From an uncultured Tropicimonas sp. (GTDB lineage: Bacteria; Pseudomonadota; Alphaproteobacteria; Rhodobacterales; Rhodobacteraceae): DNA of 64,000 nucleotides. The position numbers and the translations under genes were made by a program. Shown here piece by piece: positions 1 to 8,989 of this stretch. Numbering within the stretch: position 1 is the stretch's first letter; each line of letters opens with the position of its first letter. The stretch covers positions 1-64,000 of the forward strand of contig CANLZY010000027.1 in NCBI GenBank assembly GCA_947495685.1, given 5' to 3'. Below the pieces are notes generated by a model. It saw only the letters and a program-made list of their open reading frames with translations. It was not told where the DNA came from and ran no database searches.

Positions 1-159
1 TCGGACACCTTCATCCACGTCCATGACACCGGACTGGCCGACATGATCACCGTCCGCATCTCGGGAGACATCGCCGTAAACCACGGCGACACAATCTACC
101 TCACACCCCAACTCGACCAGATCCACAAGTTCGACAAACAAGGCCTCGCTATCCGATGA
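1..159 (+). CDS. smoK: Polyol ABC transporter ATP-binding protein, C-terminal end (partial)
   Basis: The first 52 codons are open from the window edge and end at TGA 157-159. The peptide (ISGDIAVNHGDTIYLTPQ, then a final HKFDK segment) matches the TOBE-type C-terminal regulatory domain of MalK/UgpC/SmoK sugar ABC transporter ATPases; the nucleotide-binding domain lies outside the window. The stop overlaps the ATG of the next gene (ATGA), as in a translationally coupled operon. The following smoS remnant and mtlK point to the sorbitol/mannitol transporter SmoEFGK of Rhodobacter. The family is clear; the specific substrate is inferred from neighbours. Confidence 0.8.
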   Translation, partial: SDTFIHVHDTGLADMITVRISGDIAVNHGDTIYLTPQLDQIHKFDKQGLAIR

Positions 160-499
160 GACGCCTGGAAGGGAAACCCACCCTGATGACAGGCTCGGCC
201 CGCGGTATCGGCAAGACCTCTGCGCGGGCCAATGTCGGCGAGGGTGTCGCGGGCGCCATCGCCGGCACCAACCCGGCGTCGTCGACGGTGGACACTGGGC
301 AGGCGTGGACGCCAAGTTCGCCGCCGCAGAAGGCGGACAACGCGGCAAAAAGACGGAACCCGCCGGTGCAGGCGTGCCCTTCGGACGTATAGCAAGGCCC
401 GAAGAACCTGCTGGCATGGCTGTTTTCCTGGCTTCGGACGAGGTCAATTATAACATCGCCCAGACATGCAATGTCGACGGCGGCCAATGGATGAGCTGA
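156..499 (+). pseudogene. smoS: Sorbitol dehydrogenase SmoS (SDR family), internally deleted and frameshifted
   Basis: The N-terminal part from ATG 156 encodes the SDR start with the Rossmann motif TGSARGIG and runs about 38 codons. At about 267-272 the sequence jumps, in another frame, to the C-terminal third (PGVVDGGHWAGVDAKFA, then VPFGRIARPEEPAGMAVF and NVDGGQWMS). About 140 codons of a normal 257-aa SmoS are missing, including the region that carries the catalytic Ser-Tyr-Lys set, so the gene cannot make an active enzyme. Its position between smoK and mtlK is the canonical smo operon position. Confidence 0.85.
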
Positions 500-503
500 T
501 ACG

Positions 504-1982
504 ATGAAACTTTCTTCTGAAACGCTCGGCGATCTTCATTCGGAGATCGCGCACCCGACTTATGACCGGTCAACCGTGACAGCGGGCATCCTGCATGTCG
601 GTCTTGGCAATTTCCACCGCGCCCACCAGGCGGTCTACCTCGACGACCTTCTGGCAAAGGGAGGAGCCAATGACTGGGGCATTCTCGGCGCGGGTGTCAT
701 GCCTGCCGACGCGGCGATGCGCGATGCGTTGAAGTCACAGGATTGCCTGTACACGGTTCTGGAGCAGGACGCAGATGGCGATCGTGGCCGGATTGTCGGT
801 GCGATGACGGATTTTGTGCCGGTCGAACCCGGGCATGCCGGAATCCTGCGGGCCATGCACGACCCCGCGATCCGGATCGTCTCGCTCACGGTAACAGAAG
901 GCGGGTATTTCATCGATCCGGCCTCCGGCAACTTCGATCCGACCAATCCGTCGATCATGGCCGACATCGCCAACCCCGATGCCCCCACGACGGTCTTTGG
1001 CGCCATCGTGGCCGGACTGCGCGCACGGCGCGATGCGGGCGCGGTGCCGTTCACCGTCATGTCGTGCGACAACGTTCCGCACAATGGCACCGTGACGCGC
1101 GCGGCGGTTGTCGGAATCGCGGCGGGACAGGACGCGGATCTCGCTCGTTGGATATCCGACGAGGTGGCTTTTCCGAATGGTATGGTCGATCGCATCACGC
1201 CCGCCACCACCGAAGCCCGCCGCAACCACCTGCGCGATACGTTTGGCCTCGAGGATGCCCGCCCGGTGTTCTGCGAGCCCTTCCGGCAGTGGGTTCTGGA
1301 GGACAAGTTCACCGCCGGTCGGCCGGCCCTTGAAGAGGTCGGCGTGCAGTTCGTCGAGGACGTAACCCCCTACGAACACATGAAGATCCGCATCTTGAAC
1401 GGCGGTCACGCAATGATCGCCTACCCTGGCGTGCTGCTCGGGATGGAATATGCGCACGATGCGATGAACCACCCGCTGATCCGGGCGTTCCTGGAGAAGG
1501 TCGAGCAGACAGAGGTCATTCCGATCGTGCCGCCGGTGCCGGACACCTCGCTGACCGAGTATTTCGAGTTGATCGAAAACCGTTTTTCCAACCCGCGCAT
1601 CGAGGACACGATCCTTCGGCTCTGCTTTGACGGATCCAACCGGCAGCCCAAGTTCATCGTCCCCTCTGCCGCCGATTGCCTGAGCGCTGGACGGTCTGTC
1701 GACGGGCTGGCGCTCGCCAGCGCCCTGTGGTGCCGCTACTGCTTTGGCACGGGCGAGCATCTGGAAGAGTTTGCCGAGAACGACCCCTCGTGGAGCCGAC
1801 TTCAGCAGAACGCCAAGGAGGCACGGGACAATCCGGAAGCCTGGCTTGCAATGAGCGATATCTACGGACAAGTCGGCCAGTCGCCGGTGTTCCGCGAGGC
1901 GTTCACGGCTGCCCTGAACGGGCTGTGGGAGAATGGCACGGAGGCATCCTTGAAGGCCTATCTGGCTGACACCAAATCCTGA
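504..1982 (+). CDS. mtlK: Mannitol 2-dehydrogenase (long-chain polyol dehydrogenase)
   Basis: The 492-aa protein oxidises D-mannitol (and often D-arabitol or sorbitol) to the ketose with NAD. Visible family marks are the N-terminal nucleotide-binding motif GLGNFHRAHQAVYL, the DNVPHNG segment, and the catalytic-lysine region EHMKIRILNGGHAM near residue 295. The length is normal for the polyol-specific long-chain dehydrogenase family. It starts 4 bases after the smoS remnant, so it should still be co-transcribed with smoK and may now carry all of the operon's polyol oxidation. The next gene is convergent. Confidence 0.92.
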   Translation: MKLSSETLGDLHSEIAHPTYDRSTVTAGILHVGLGNFHRAHQAVYLDDLLAKGGANDWGILGAGVMPADAAMRDALKSQDCLYTVLEQDADGDRGRIVGAMTDFVPVEPGHAGILRAMHDPAIRIVSLTVTEGGYFIDPASGNFDPTNPSIMADIANPDAPTTVFGAIVAGLRARRDAGAVPFTVMSCDNVPHNGTVTRAAVVGIAAGQDADLARWISDEVAFPNGMVDRITPATTEARRNHLRDTFGLEDARPVFCEPFRQWVLEDKFTAGRPALEEVGVQFVEDVTPYEHMKIRILNGGHAMIAYPGVLLGMEYAHDAMNHPLIRAFLEKVEQTEVIPIVPPVPDTSLTEYFELIENRFSNPRIEDTILRLCFDGSNRQPKFIVPSAADCLSAGRSVDGLALASALWCRYCFGTGEHLEEFAENDPSWSRLQQNAKEARDNPEAWLAMSDIYGQVGQSPVFREAFTAALNGLWENGTEASLKAYLADTKS

Positions 1983-2050
1983 TGCCGTGATGCGCTATGG
2001 TCGGTGGTTTGCTTTGCAAGCCACCGGTCACTGGCCTTGTGCCGTACCCT

Positions 2051-3403
2051 TCACGACCTCGCGGTGCCCCGCGCGGCGCGATTGACGGCACCGACGAGCT
2101 TTGAGCGCAGCAATCGCATCGAGCCACGCCCCGAGGCCAGCAAAGGACGTTCGACGAGCGGGCGCAGTTCCGGGCAGATATCCGCCACCTGTTCGTCTCG
2201 CAACCGATCGAGAGACCGCGTCACGCGCGAGAACGCCAGCAAGTGTTCTGACAGGTCCTCTGCGTTCATGAAGGTCACGAGGGTTTCAAGCTTTTCACGC
2301 TCGCCAGACACCATGGTATCGGGAAGCCCGAGCCGGGCACCACGATCCGCGATCCAGTCAGCCTGCCGATGCAGCATTCCAGCCGCCCGCACTTTCATCG
2401 CGCGGGGGAGCATCTTGATATTGTAGTGCGCCGGGTCGTGCAGGGGGCGCAGGTCAAGGCGCCCGTCCTCCACCAGCCCCTCTTCCAGTAACGTCTGTTG
2501 AATCTGCGGAAGCTGGAACAGGTTCAGCACCGACACCGTCATGTCGACACCGAACAGCACATGGGGAGCCTCGGCGCGAATTCGATGCACGTTCTGCTGG
2601 AATCGCGGCCACGACAGATCCTTGCGCACCAGTTCGCCGCGCGCGCCGATACCATCAAGGCTGGCGTTGACCTCCACATCCGGAAACTTGTTCCACAAGG
2701 CGACAACATCGGTCCGCCGGTAGCGAAGCTCTGACAGGTTGGTCACATACCGCAGCTTGACCCCGTCGATTCCACGAGCGATCAACCCTTCGAGGATACG
2801 GTAGTGTTCATCGGTGATCAGGGGCTCGCCACCGGCAAAGACGATCTCTTCCACATCCGGCGCGAAGGTCTGCAAGGCGTCGAGAAACTGCGCCGAGTTC
2901 TGAACGTTCTGGATCACCGGGGTGTCTGCTACCTGAGTTCCCAGTTTCACGGCATCGCCGTACCATCGCGAACTGGCGCCGTGCCAGCAGGTACGGCACC
3001 GGAAATTGCAGATATTGGAAAACCGGATGTCCCAATAGATCGGTCGCGCGGTCGTGACAGATCCGTCGGCCCCGGTCTCGTCGACCCAATCACGATGATG
3101 CCCAAAGCGCCGGGTCAGCAGTTGCCGGTAGCTTTCGATGCCCGTCTCCTCGTGTGACCGACATCGCCAACACAGCGGGTCCATGTCCCCCGACCGGAAG
3201 CGCAGGCGCAACCGGCGCATCGCCGCGCCGTTCCAGATGTCAGGCAGGCCGTCGCGGTTGATGTTGGCGAGCGGTTTCGCGATCCGGCAGCATGGCGTCA
3301 CATTGCCCCCGCCAGTCACATGCAGGTGCACCCACGGCGCCATGCAATAGGGTGCCCCTGAGGCTTCGCGCAGGTCGTCGGCGTCTCCACTTGCGTCAGA
3401 CAT
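2051..3403 (-). CDS. Twitch/SPASM-type radical SAM protein
   Basis: About 450 aa from ATG 3403; an upstream in-frame TTG (3469) is possible but weaker. A cysteine-rich N-terminal segment (CMAPWVHLHV, then TPCCRIAKPL and DPLCWRC) precedes the radical SAM core, whose iron-sulfur motif is Cx3Cx2C in SNICNFRCRTCWHG. FAGGEPL follows, the usual GGEP motif. This layout matches twitch-domain radical SAM proteins seen in surface-polysaccharide and peptide-modification loci. The substrate is unknown. It lies downstream of, and co-directional with, the flippase gene, and converges with mtlK. Confidence 0.8.
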   Translation of the reverse strand: MSDASGDADDLREASGAPYCMAPWVHLHVTGGGNVTPCCRIAKPLANINRDGLPDIWNGAAMRRLRLRFRSGDMDPLCWRCRSHEETGIESYRQLLTRRFGHHRDWVDETGADGSVTTARPIYWDIRFSNICNFRCRTCWHGASSRWYGDAVKLGTQVADTPVIQNVQNSAQFLDALQTFAPDVEEIVFAGGEPLITDEHYRILEGLIARGIDGVKLRYVTNLSELRYRRTDVVALWNKFPDVEVNASLDGIGARGELVRKDLSWPRFQQNVHRIRAEAPHVLFGVDMTVSVLNLFQLPQIQQTLLEEGLVEDGRLDLRPLHDPAHYNIKMLPRAMKVRAAGMLHRQADWIADRGARLGLPDTMVSGEREKLETLVTFMNAEDLSEHLLAFSRVTRSLDRLRDEQVADICPELRPLVERPLLASGRGSMRLLRSKLVGAVNRAARGTARS

Positions 3404-3535
3404 GCACCATCCCGATCCCTTGAACACACCGTCAAACGTTACCCAATGCTGGCGAAACGTCACTTTCAATCAACGCGCAACCTTGGAGGTGGCTTGACAC
3501 CGGGTCAATCCCGGATCCGGCGCTCCGAAGAAGCC

Positions 3536-4978
3536 CTATCCCGACCCTGTCCGCAAGCGGCGAAGGAGATCTCGACCGCGTGGGCCCGCCGGATGCCCTG
3601 TCAAAAGGATCGCCACCAGCCAACAAACCGCCGACACAACGATTGCCCCGCCCACGACCAGTGCATCGCCGCCGACAGATCCGTCCCCCAGTTGACCGAT
3701 CAGAACCGCGGGAACAAGGACAGCGATTGCCGCGACCGCGCTTGGCCATAACGCGGCTCCAAGGGCAGCCATGGACAGCGACATGCTGGAACGGACCACG
3801 ATCATGGCAGCGACCATCTGGATCGCATGCACCAGAACCAGTGCCATCGCCACGACATGCACCCCGGCAGGGAACAGGAACACAACGGACCCGAGGGCCA
3901 AGGCCGCGAACAGCAACGCCTGAACCAGAACGACAGCCTCCTTGCCCCGAGCCACTAGGAAAATCCGCGCTGCCGCCATCAGCGGAAACGCCAGAAGCTC
4001 CAGCGTCAGGATCTGCAGAATGGCGGGAACTTCCGCCCATTGCGCCCCCAACAGCACCCCGACCAAAGGCGGGGCAACCGCAAAGAGCAACGCGGCCATC
4101 GGCCAGGCCAGCAAGGTGATATAGGCCAGTGCGTTCAGGAACATCGGTCGCAGATCCTGTCCCTCGCGCGCCTCCTTGAACGCATAAGGCGACAGGACCG
4201 GCAAGATCGTTTCCTGCACGATCCGCTGAGAGTGGCGGACGATCTCGTAGGCCCGGGAATACAGACCAAGGGTTGCAAAATCGATCAACCGTCCGATGAG
4301 GTAGGGGGTCAGCGCCAGCTCGGCCTGGCCAGCGGCGGTTGTCGCGAACACGATGGATGCAAACCGTGTGCTCTTGCCGCGGCCGGAAAACGCCGGAGAC
4401 ACCAGAAAGGCACCCCGCGTCAGGGCATTCGTCACCAATGCATGGGCGGCGATGCTGGCGTAGAGCCCGGCAACAAGGCTTGACGGCCCGCAGCCCCGAA
4501 CCGCCAGCGGGATCGCGACGAGGTTGAACAACAATGTCGATCCCACCCGAACGACGAACAGCTTGGGGAACTCCAGCTGCCGCTGAAGCAGCGAATGGCT
4601 CGCCATCGCAAAGCTCGCCAGAGGGATCAAGGGCAGCATCCACATCAACAGACGCGCGGCGCCCCGGTCAGGGAACAGATCCGGAACCAACACCAGCCCA
4701 CCCGACAGGACCACGACGACGATCAGGCAGGCCGTGGCAATGATCGCGACGACCTCGCGCCGAAACACCAGATCAAGCGTCTCGGCCCGCATGATGACGG
4801 TGTGCAACCCGAACTGGCTCAGGAACTGGCCAAGCTGGAACAACGCAAAGGCTGCGGCGTAGATCCCGAAATCTGTTGGTGTCAGGATCCGCGCGATGAC
4901 GGCGAGCCCCGCCAGTTCGATCAGGATCACCGTCACGAACTGCGACGTTGTCCAGAGAACAGAGCGTTCGATCGTCAT
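3536..4978 (-). CDS. Wzx-like oligosaccharide flippase (MOP/PST superfamily)
   Basis: The 480-aa protein is almost entirely hydrophobic, with about 12-14 membrane segments. The start has the typical flippase pattern (ILTPTDFGIYAAAFAL, LSQFGLHTVIMR), where the DFG-Y and GL motifs are characteristic of polysaccharide transport proteins that move lipid-linked glycans across the inner membrane. It is the promoter-proximal gene of the leftward unit, divergent from the radical SAM/GT2 operon across a 140-bp region that probably holds both promoters. Family call is secure; the glycan is unknown. Confidence 0.85.
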   Translation of the reverse strand: MTIERSVLWTTSQFVTVILIELAGLAVIARILTPTDFGIYAAAFALFQLGQFLSQFGLHTVIMRAETLDLVFRREVVAIIATACLIVVVVLSGGLVLVPDLFPDRGAARLLMWMLPLIPLASFAMASHSLLQRQLEFPKLFVVRVGSTLLFNLVAIPLAVRGCGPSSLVAGLYASIAAHALVTNALTRGAFLVSPAFSGRGKSTRFASIVFATTAAGQAELALTPYLIGRLIDFATLGLYSRAYEIVRHSQRIVQETILPVLSPYAFKEAREGQDLRPMFLNALAYITLLAWPMAALLFAVAPPLVGVLLGAQWAEVPAILQILTLELLAFPLMAAARIFLVARGKEAVVLVQALLFAALALGSVVFLFPAGVHVVAMALVLVHAIQMVAAMIVVRSSMSLSMAALGAALWPSAVAAIAVLVPAVLIGQLGDGSVGGDALVVGGAIVVSAVCWLVAILLTGHPAGPRGRDLLRRLRTGSG

Positions 4979-5118
4979 CTAAACGCCATCACGGGGCGTT
5001 CCCTCGGAACAGATTGAATGAATCGTATCGGTCGCGACGGAATTCGCATGGGTTCCACAAGCTGTAAATTCGTGAAAAGGTGCTGTTCAAGGCCCTTTTG
5101 ATACCGAGGAAACCATTT

Positions 5119-6255
5119 ATGTCGAGCAGTTCTTTTCCGCCACCACGGTTTGTTTTCATGGAAGTGAACAAGCGGTGCAATCTGCGCTGCACCCACTGCG
5201 ACTTTTGGCAACGTACTGACGACGACAAGCCGAACTACCTGTCGATCGATCACAAGCGGGAGATCCTGAGCGAGTTCGCCAGCCTCAACCCGAATGGCAA
5301 CCTGGTAATCTGCGGTGGCGAGCCGATGCTGGATTTCAACGATTATTTTGATCTGACGATGGCCGCGCGCGAACGGGAACTGCGGGTGCTGTCGGTGGTC
5401 AACGGAACCCGCATCCGGCGCGCCGAAGTGGCCGAAAAGATGATCACCGACGGCCCGCACGAGATTTCGATTTCGCTCAATAGCCACATTCCCGAGATTC
5501 ACGACGAGACACGCGGGGTAAAGGGCGCGTTCGAAAAGGCCACGCGGGCGATCCGGCTGCTGGTGGAAGCCAAGAAGCGACTTGGGGCCGAAGACACGCG
5601 CATCTATGTGATGGGCCTGATCTTTGCCAGCAATTACAAGCTGATCGACGGGTTCTACGACTATGTCCTGAACGATCTTGGTGCGGACCAGCTGAAATTG
5701 AACTTCCTGCAACCATCCTTTGGCCAAGCCGGTGAAACCGATCCGTTCTTTGCGGCGGAGTCGGGCGTCGACGGGGACGAACTGGAAACGATCCTGCAGG
5801 CCTGTGATCAGAAATACGGGCTGGGGCTGAACCCGGCCTGGATGGGCCAGACCGGCATGTATTTCAGGTCCCTGGACAAGATTTCGCCCGAGGCGATCGC
5901 GCGTGGCTGGGGAGCCGGCACAGGCACCGACGCCCATATCTGCAACACTTACGAACGCAACGTGATGATTGACCACTACGGGACGGCGCGCCTGTGCTTT
6001 TCGCACATGTTCCCGGGACGAAAGCTGGTCAATCCGGGCGATCTGACCGATTTCTGGACCACCAGCTCTGCCGTCCGCGCCCGGATGCGCAAGTGCAACC
6101 AGTTCTGCGGCATCAGCCACAGCGTGCGCCGCGAAAGCTCCACGTTGAAAGGGCGCGCAAAGATGGACGCGCACCACGCAGAGTTCGGGACCGTCCCGCC
6201 GCCGAGCCGCGTGACCATGGCGGTCGAGAGCATCAAGGCCGTCATCGGGAAATGA
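5119..6255 (+). CDS. Radical SAM protein with C-terminal cysteine cluster
   Basis: 378 aa from ATG 5119, preceded at good spacing by GAGGAAAC; an upstream GTG at 5080 lacks such a site. FMEVNKRCNLRCTHCDFW holds the CxxxCxxC radical SAM motif and CGGEPML the GGEP motif. The C-terminal third carries further cysteines (HICNTY, ARLCFSH, RKCNQFCG) that fit a SPASM/twitch auxiliary iron-sulfur cluster. It heads a tight rightward operon and overlaps the next gene by ATGA. It may modify a glycan or a glycan-linked metabolite, but this is inferred only from neighbours. Confidence 0.82.
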   Translation: MSSSSFPPPRFVFMEVNKRCNLRCTHCDFWQRTDDDKPNYLSIDHKREILSEFASLNPNGNLVICGGEPMLDFNDYFDLTMAARERELRVLSVVNGTRIRRAEVAEKMITDGPHEISISLNSHIPEIHDETRGVKGAFEKATRAIRLLVEAKKRLGAEDTRIYVMGLIFASNYKLIDGFYDYVLNDLGADQLKLNFLQPSFGQAGETDPFFAAESGVDGDELETILQACDQKYGLGLNPAWMGQTGMYFRSLDKISPEAIARGWGAGTGTDAHICNTYERNVMIDHYGTARLCFSHMFPGRKLVNPGDLTDFWTTSSAVRARMRKCNQFCGISHSVRRESSTLKGRAKMDAHHAEFGTVPPPSRVTMAVESIKAVIGK

Positions 6256-7277
6256 CCACGCCGCCACTCTGTGTCGTGATGCCGGTGCACAACGGAGCAC
6301 GCTTCATTCAGGAAGCACTGGACAGCCTGTTCTGCCAGACAACGGATGATTTCGAAATCCTCGTGGTCGACGACGGATCGGAGGATGACTCGCCCGCATT
6401 GGTCGAACGGATCATCGCCGCGCGGCAGGGCAACCCGCGGCTGCGATTGCTGCGACAGGACCGCGGCGGCCCGTCCTCGGCCCGCAACCTGGGCATCGCC
6501 CGGACAGACGCCGCGCTTGTCGGGTTTCTGGACGCAGACGACCGCTGGTCGCCGGACAAGGCCGCAAAACACATCGCCCTGATGCAGGAACGTCCCGATA
6601 TCGCGCTGTCGTTCTCGGGCTTTCGGTTCGTTGCCGAGGATGGCAGGGACCTGCACGAGCCGATGGTCCCCGCACAAAGCGCGCTGAGCCACGCCAAGCT
6701 TCTGGAACGCAATGTCATCCATACCAGCACCGTGATCGCCCGGCGCGACGCGTTGCTGGCCGAAGGCGGGTTCGACGAGACTCTCCGGACCTACGAGGAT
6801 TTCGATCTGTGGTTGAAGGTTGCCTCGCGCTCGCCCGACACGGTCGTCGCAATTTGCGAGGTCCTGTGCGACTACCGGCGGCATTCGGGCCAGGCCACCC
6901 GCGACTGGCAAGCGATGCACGCGGGGTGGCGGCGGGTCGTCGACGATCAGAAAGCTCGCGCCCCCGAGATCTGGGAAAGTGTCCGGCCAATCGCCGAGGG
7001 CAACCAGTATGAGTATTGCGCGGCCCTTGCCTATAACGCCGGGGATATCCCCGCCGCACGACGGTTGATCCTGGCCTGCTGGCGGGCCGGTGGGGCGTCG
7101 ATGGCGGCGCGGCGCGAGGTCCTGCTGGTGTCGGCAATTTGCCTCGCCACCTATTTGCCGCGTCCGTTGCAGGTGGTATTGGGCAGCGCCTACGCTGGAA
7201 GTCGTCGCCTGAAAGCCGGCACGAGCCAGTTGCTGACGCGGCTGTCGAACAGTGTCACCGGCACCGAAAGAGGTTGA
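6252..7277 (+). CDS. Family 2 glycosyltransferase
   Basis: 341 aa. The start MTTPPLCVVMPVHNGARFIQ, then ILVVDDGSEDDSP, SSARNLGIA and FLDADDRW are the standard GT-A motifs (nucleotide-sugar binding and DxD). YEDFDLWLK gives the ED catalytic-base motif. A hydrophobic patch near the C terminus may attach it to the membrane. The start overlaps the radical SAM stop (ATGA) and the PQQ dehydrogenase gene follows after 17 bp, so the operon is coupled. It probably adds a sugar to the glycan exported by the nearby flippase. Confidence 0.9.
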   Translation: MTTPPLCVVMPVHNGARFIQEALDSLFCQTTDDFEILVVDDGSEDDSPALVERIIAARQGNPRLRLLRQDRGGPSSARNLGIARTDAALVGFLDADDRWSPDKAAKHIALMQERPDIALSFSGFRFVAEDGRDLHEPMVPAQSALSHAKLLERNVIHTSTVIARRDALLAEGGFDETLRTYEDFDLWLKVASRSPDTVVAICEVLCDYRRHSGQATRDWQAMHAGWRRVVDDQKARAPEIWESVRPIAEGNQYEYCAALAYNAGDIPAARRLILACWRAGGASMAARREVLLVSAICLATYLPRPLQVVLGSAYAGSRRLKAGTSQLLTRLSNSVTGTERG

Positions 7278-7294
7278 GTGGAGCACGAGCTACG

Positions 7295-8989
7295 ATGAGA
7301 CACCTCTGGTGGGCGGGGCTGGTAGCCTTGGCTGTGGTCGGAATTCTCGGCGCAGGCTTTGTTGGCGGCACAAAATGGACCCATATGCGGCTGGCCGACG
7401 ACCGACTCGCTGCCGGCGCGGCCAACCGCTGGGTCTCCGAGAGCGCGCGGCGCATCGCGGCCGACGCCGAAAGACCCTGGCTTGTCCCCGGGGCGGGTTG
7501 GCAGCCCTTTCCAACGGCCCTCCACGCACTCGAAATCCTTCGCATTCCGCTTCCTGCGTCGCAGGGGCGCGGGGGCGCGGTGGCGGTGGTCGGGGATCGT
7601 TTGCTGCTTGTCACGTCACGGGGTGAGCTGTCTCGGATGGACAGCGATGGATCACTGACCCCGTTCCCGGACAGGCCGCAAATGAACTTCGACGGATTGG
7701 CAAACAGCAACATGGCCGCCGACCGACGGTTCCCCCAACATTTTGTGCGGGCGCTCGACCTGCTGGTGCTGCCTGAAGGCGACGGGTACCGGTTGCTTGT
7801 ATCGCACGATGCCTATGACGACGAATGCATCCAGCTCAGGATCAGTCAGGTCTGGCTCGCGGCCGACCTGACGCCGGTCGGGCCGTTCGAACCATTCTTT
7901 GCCGCAAATCCTTGCGTTGCCGCCATCCCCGAATCGAAAAACCCCAACCGGAGCTGGTTTGGCGACCATTCCGGCGGTCGGTTGATTGCAGCGGAGCCCG
8001 GCTCTGTGTTGTTTACCGTCGGAGATCACGGAAAGAACGGCGCCGATACCGCCTACGACATGGACGATAACGATCTGGGGCGCGTACTTCGGATCGACCT
8101 CGCCACCGGCACCGCAACCATCTTTGCCGAAGGGCTCAGGAACTCGCAGGGCCTTATGGCCAGCGCGGACGGGAAGATCTTTGCCACCGATCACGGGCCG
8201 CAAGGCGGTGACGAGGTGAACGAACTGGTCGAGGGAGGGCATTTGGGATGGCCCTGGGTGACGCTTGGCACCAATTATGGTGACCGGCCATGGCCCACCA
8301 ATCCGATTCAGGGGCGCCACCAAGGTTATCAGGCCCCGCTGTTTTCCTGGATTCCCGCAATCGGCGTGTCGAACCTCATCGAGGCGCCAGTTGGCCAGTT
8401 CCCGCTTTGGCAGGGGGATCTTCTGGTCGGCTCCTTGCGCGCGCGCACGCTGTTCAGGCTGCGGCTGGAGGAAGGGCGCGTGATCTATGCCGAACCACTG
8501 GCTTTGGGCGAACGACTGCGTGACATTGCAACGACGCCGGACGGCAAGATCATGGTCTTGACCGACAGCGACGGCCTGCTGGTTCTGCGCAACACGGCGC
8601 GACCGCTGGAAACCGACTGGGGGGCCGCCGCGGCAACGCGGAGCGATGTTGCCATGGACGCGCTCGCCTCGCTGAACGGTGGGCCGCAAGCGGTTTACGA
8701 AGACAAATGTGCCGAATGCCACGCGCTCTGGCGAGAGACCGGCGGAATTGGGCCCCACCTTGTTGGGTTGCTTGGGCGACCGGTCGGCTCGGTCGAAGGA
8801 CACGTCTATTCCAACGCCATGCGGGACGCGGGTGGCACCTGGACCGAGGAGCGGCTTATCGCGTACCTGCGCAACCCCGATGTGATTCCCGGCGCGCTGA
8901 TGCCGCAGCTCTGGATGAAGGATGCAGAGATCGATTTTGTTCTGGAAACGCTCCGCGCGCAGCAGTCATTCGGACCCGAAACCCAATGA
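7295..8989 (+). CDS. PQQ-dependent sugar dehydrogenase fused to cytochrome c
   Basis: 564 aa from ATG 7295. A single N-terminal hydrophobic segment (about residues 5-26) should anchor the protein in the membrane with the rest periplasmic. Residues about 60-470 form a beta-propeller of the soluble glucose/aldose sugar dehydrogenase type (GDHGKNG, ATDHGPQGGDEVN, GHLGWPW). The C-terminal ~90 residues are a c-type cytochrome with heme motif CAECH and a likely distal Met in GALMPQLW. Electrons from sugar oxidation could therefore pass within one chain. It overlaps the sulfotransferase gene by ATGA. Substrate unknown. Confidence 0.85.
   Translation: MRHLWWAGLVALAVVGILGAGFVGGTKWTHMRLADDRLAAGAANRWVSESARRIAADAERPWLVPGAGWQPFPTALHALEILRIPLPASQGRGGAVAVVGDRLLLVTSRGELSRMDSDGSLTPFPDRPQMNFDGLANSNMAADRRFPQHFVRALDLLVLPEGDGYRLLVSHDAYDDECIQLRISQVWLAADLTPVGPFEPFFAANPCVAAIPESKNPNRSWFGDHSGGRLIAAEPGSVLFTVGDHGKNGADTAYDMDDNDLGRVLRIDLATGTATIFAEGLRNSQGLMASADGKIFATDHGPQGGDEVNELVEGGHLGWPWVTLGTNYGDRPWPTNPIQGRHQGYQAPLFSWIPAIGVSNLIEAPVGQFPLWQGDLLVGSLRARTLFRLRLEEGRVIYAEPLALGERLRDIATTPDGKIMVLTDSDGLLVLRNTARPLETDWGAAAATRSDVAMDALASLNGGPQAVYEDKCAECHALWRETGGIGPHLVGLLGRPVGSVEGHVYSNAMRDAGGTWTEERLIAYLRNPDVIPGALMPQLWMKDAEIDFVLETLRAQQSFGPETQ

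Noticed and set aside
3404-3469. TTG-started extension of the radical SAM protein
   Set aside because: No ribosome site; ATG 3403 gives a normal length.
5994-6251. Upstream extension of the glycosyltransferase frame
   Set aside because: It overlaps the radical SAM gene; ATG 6252 begins a perfect GT2 start and makes an ATGA overlap.
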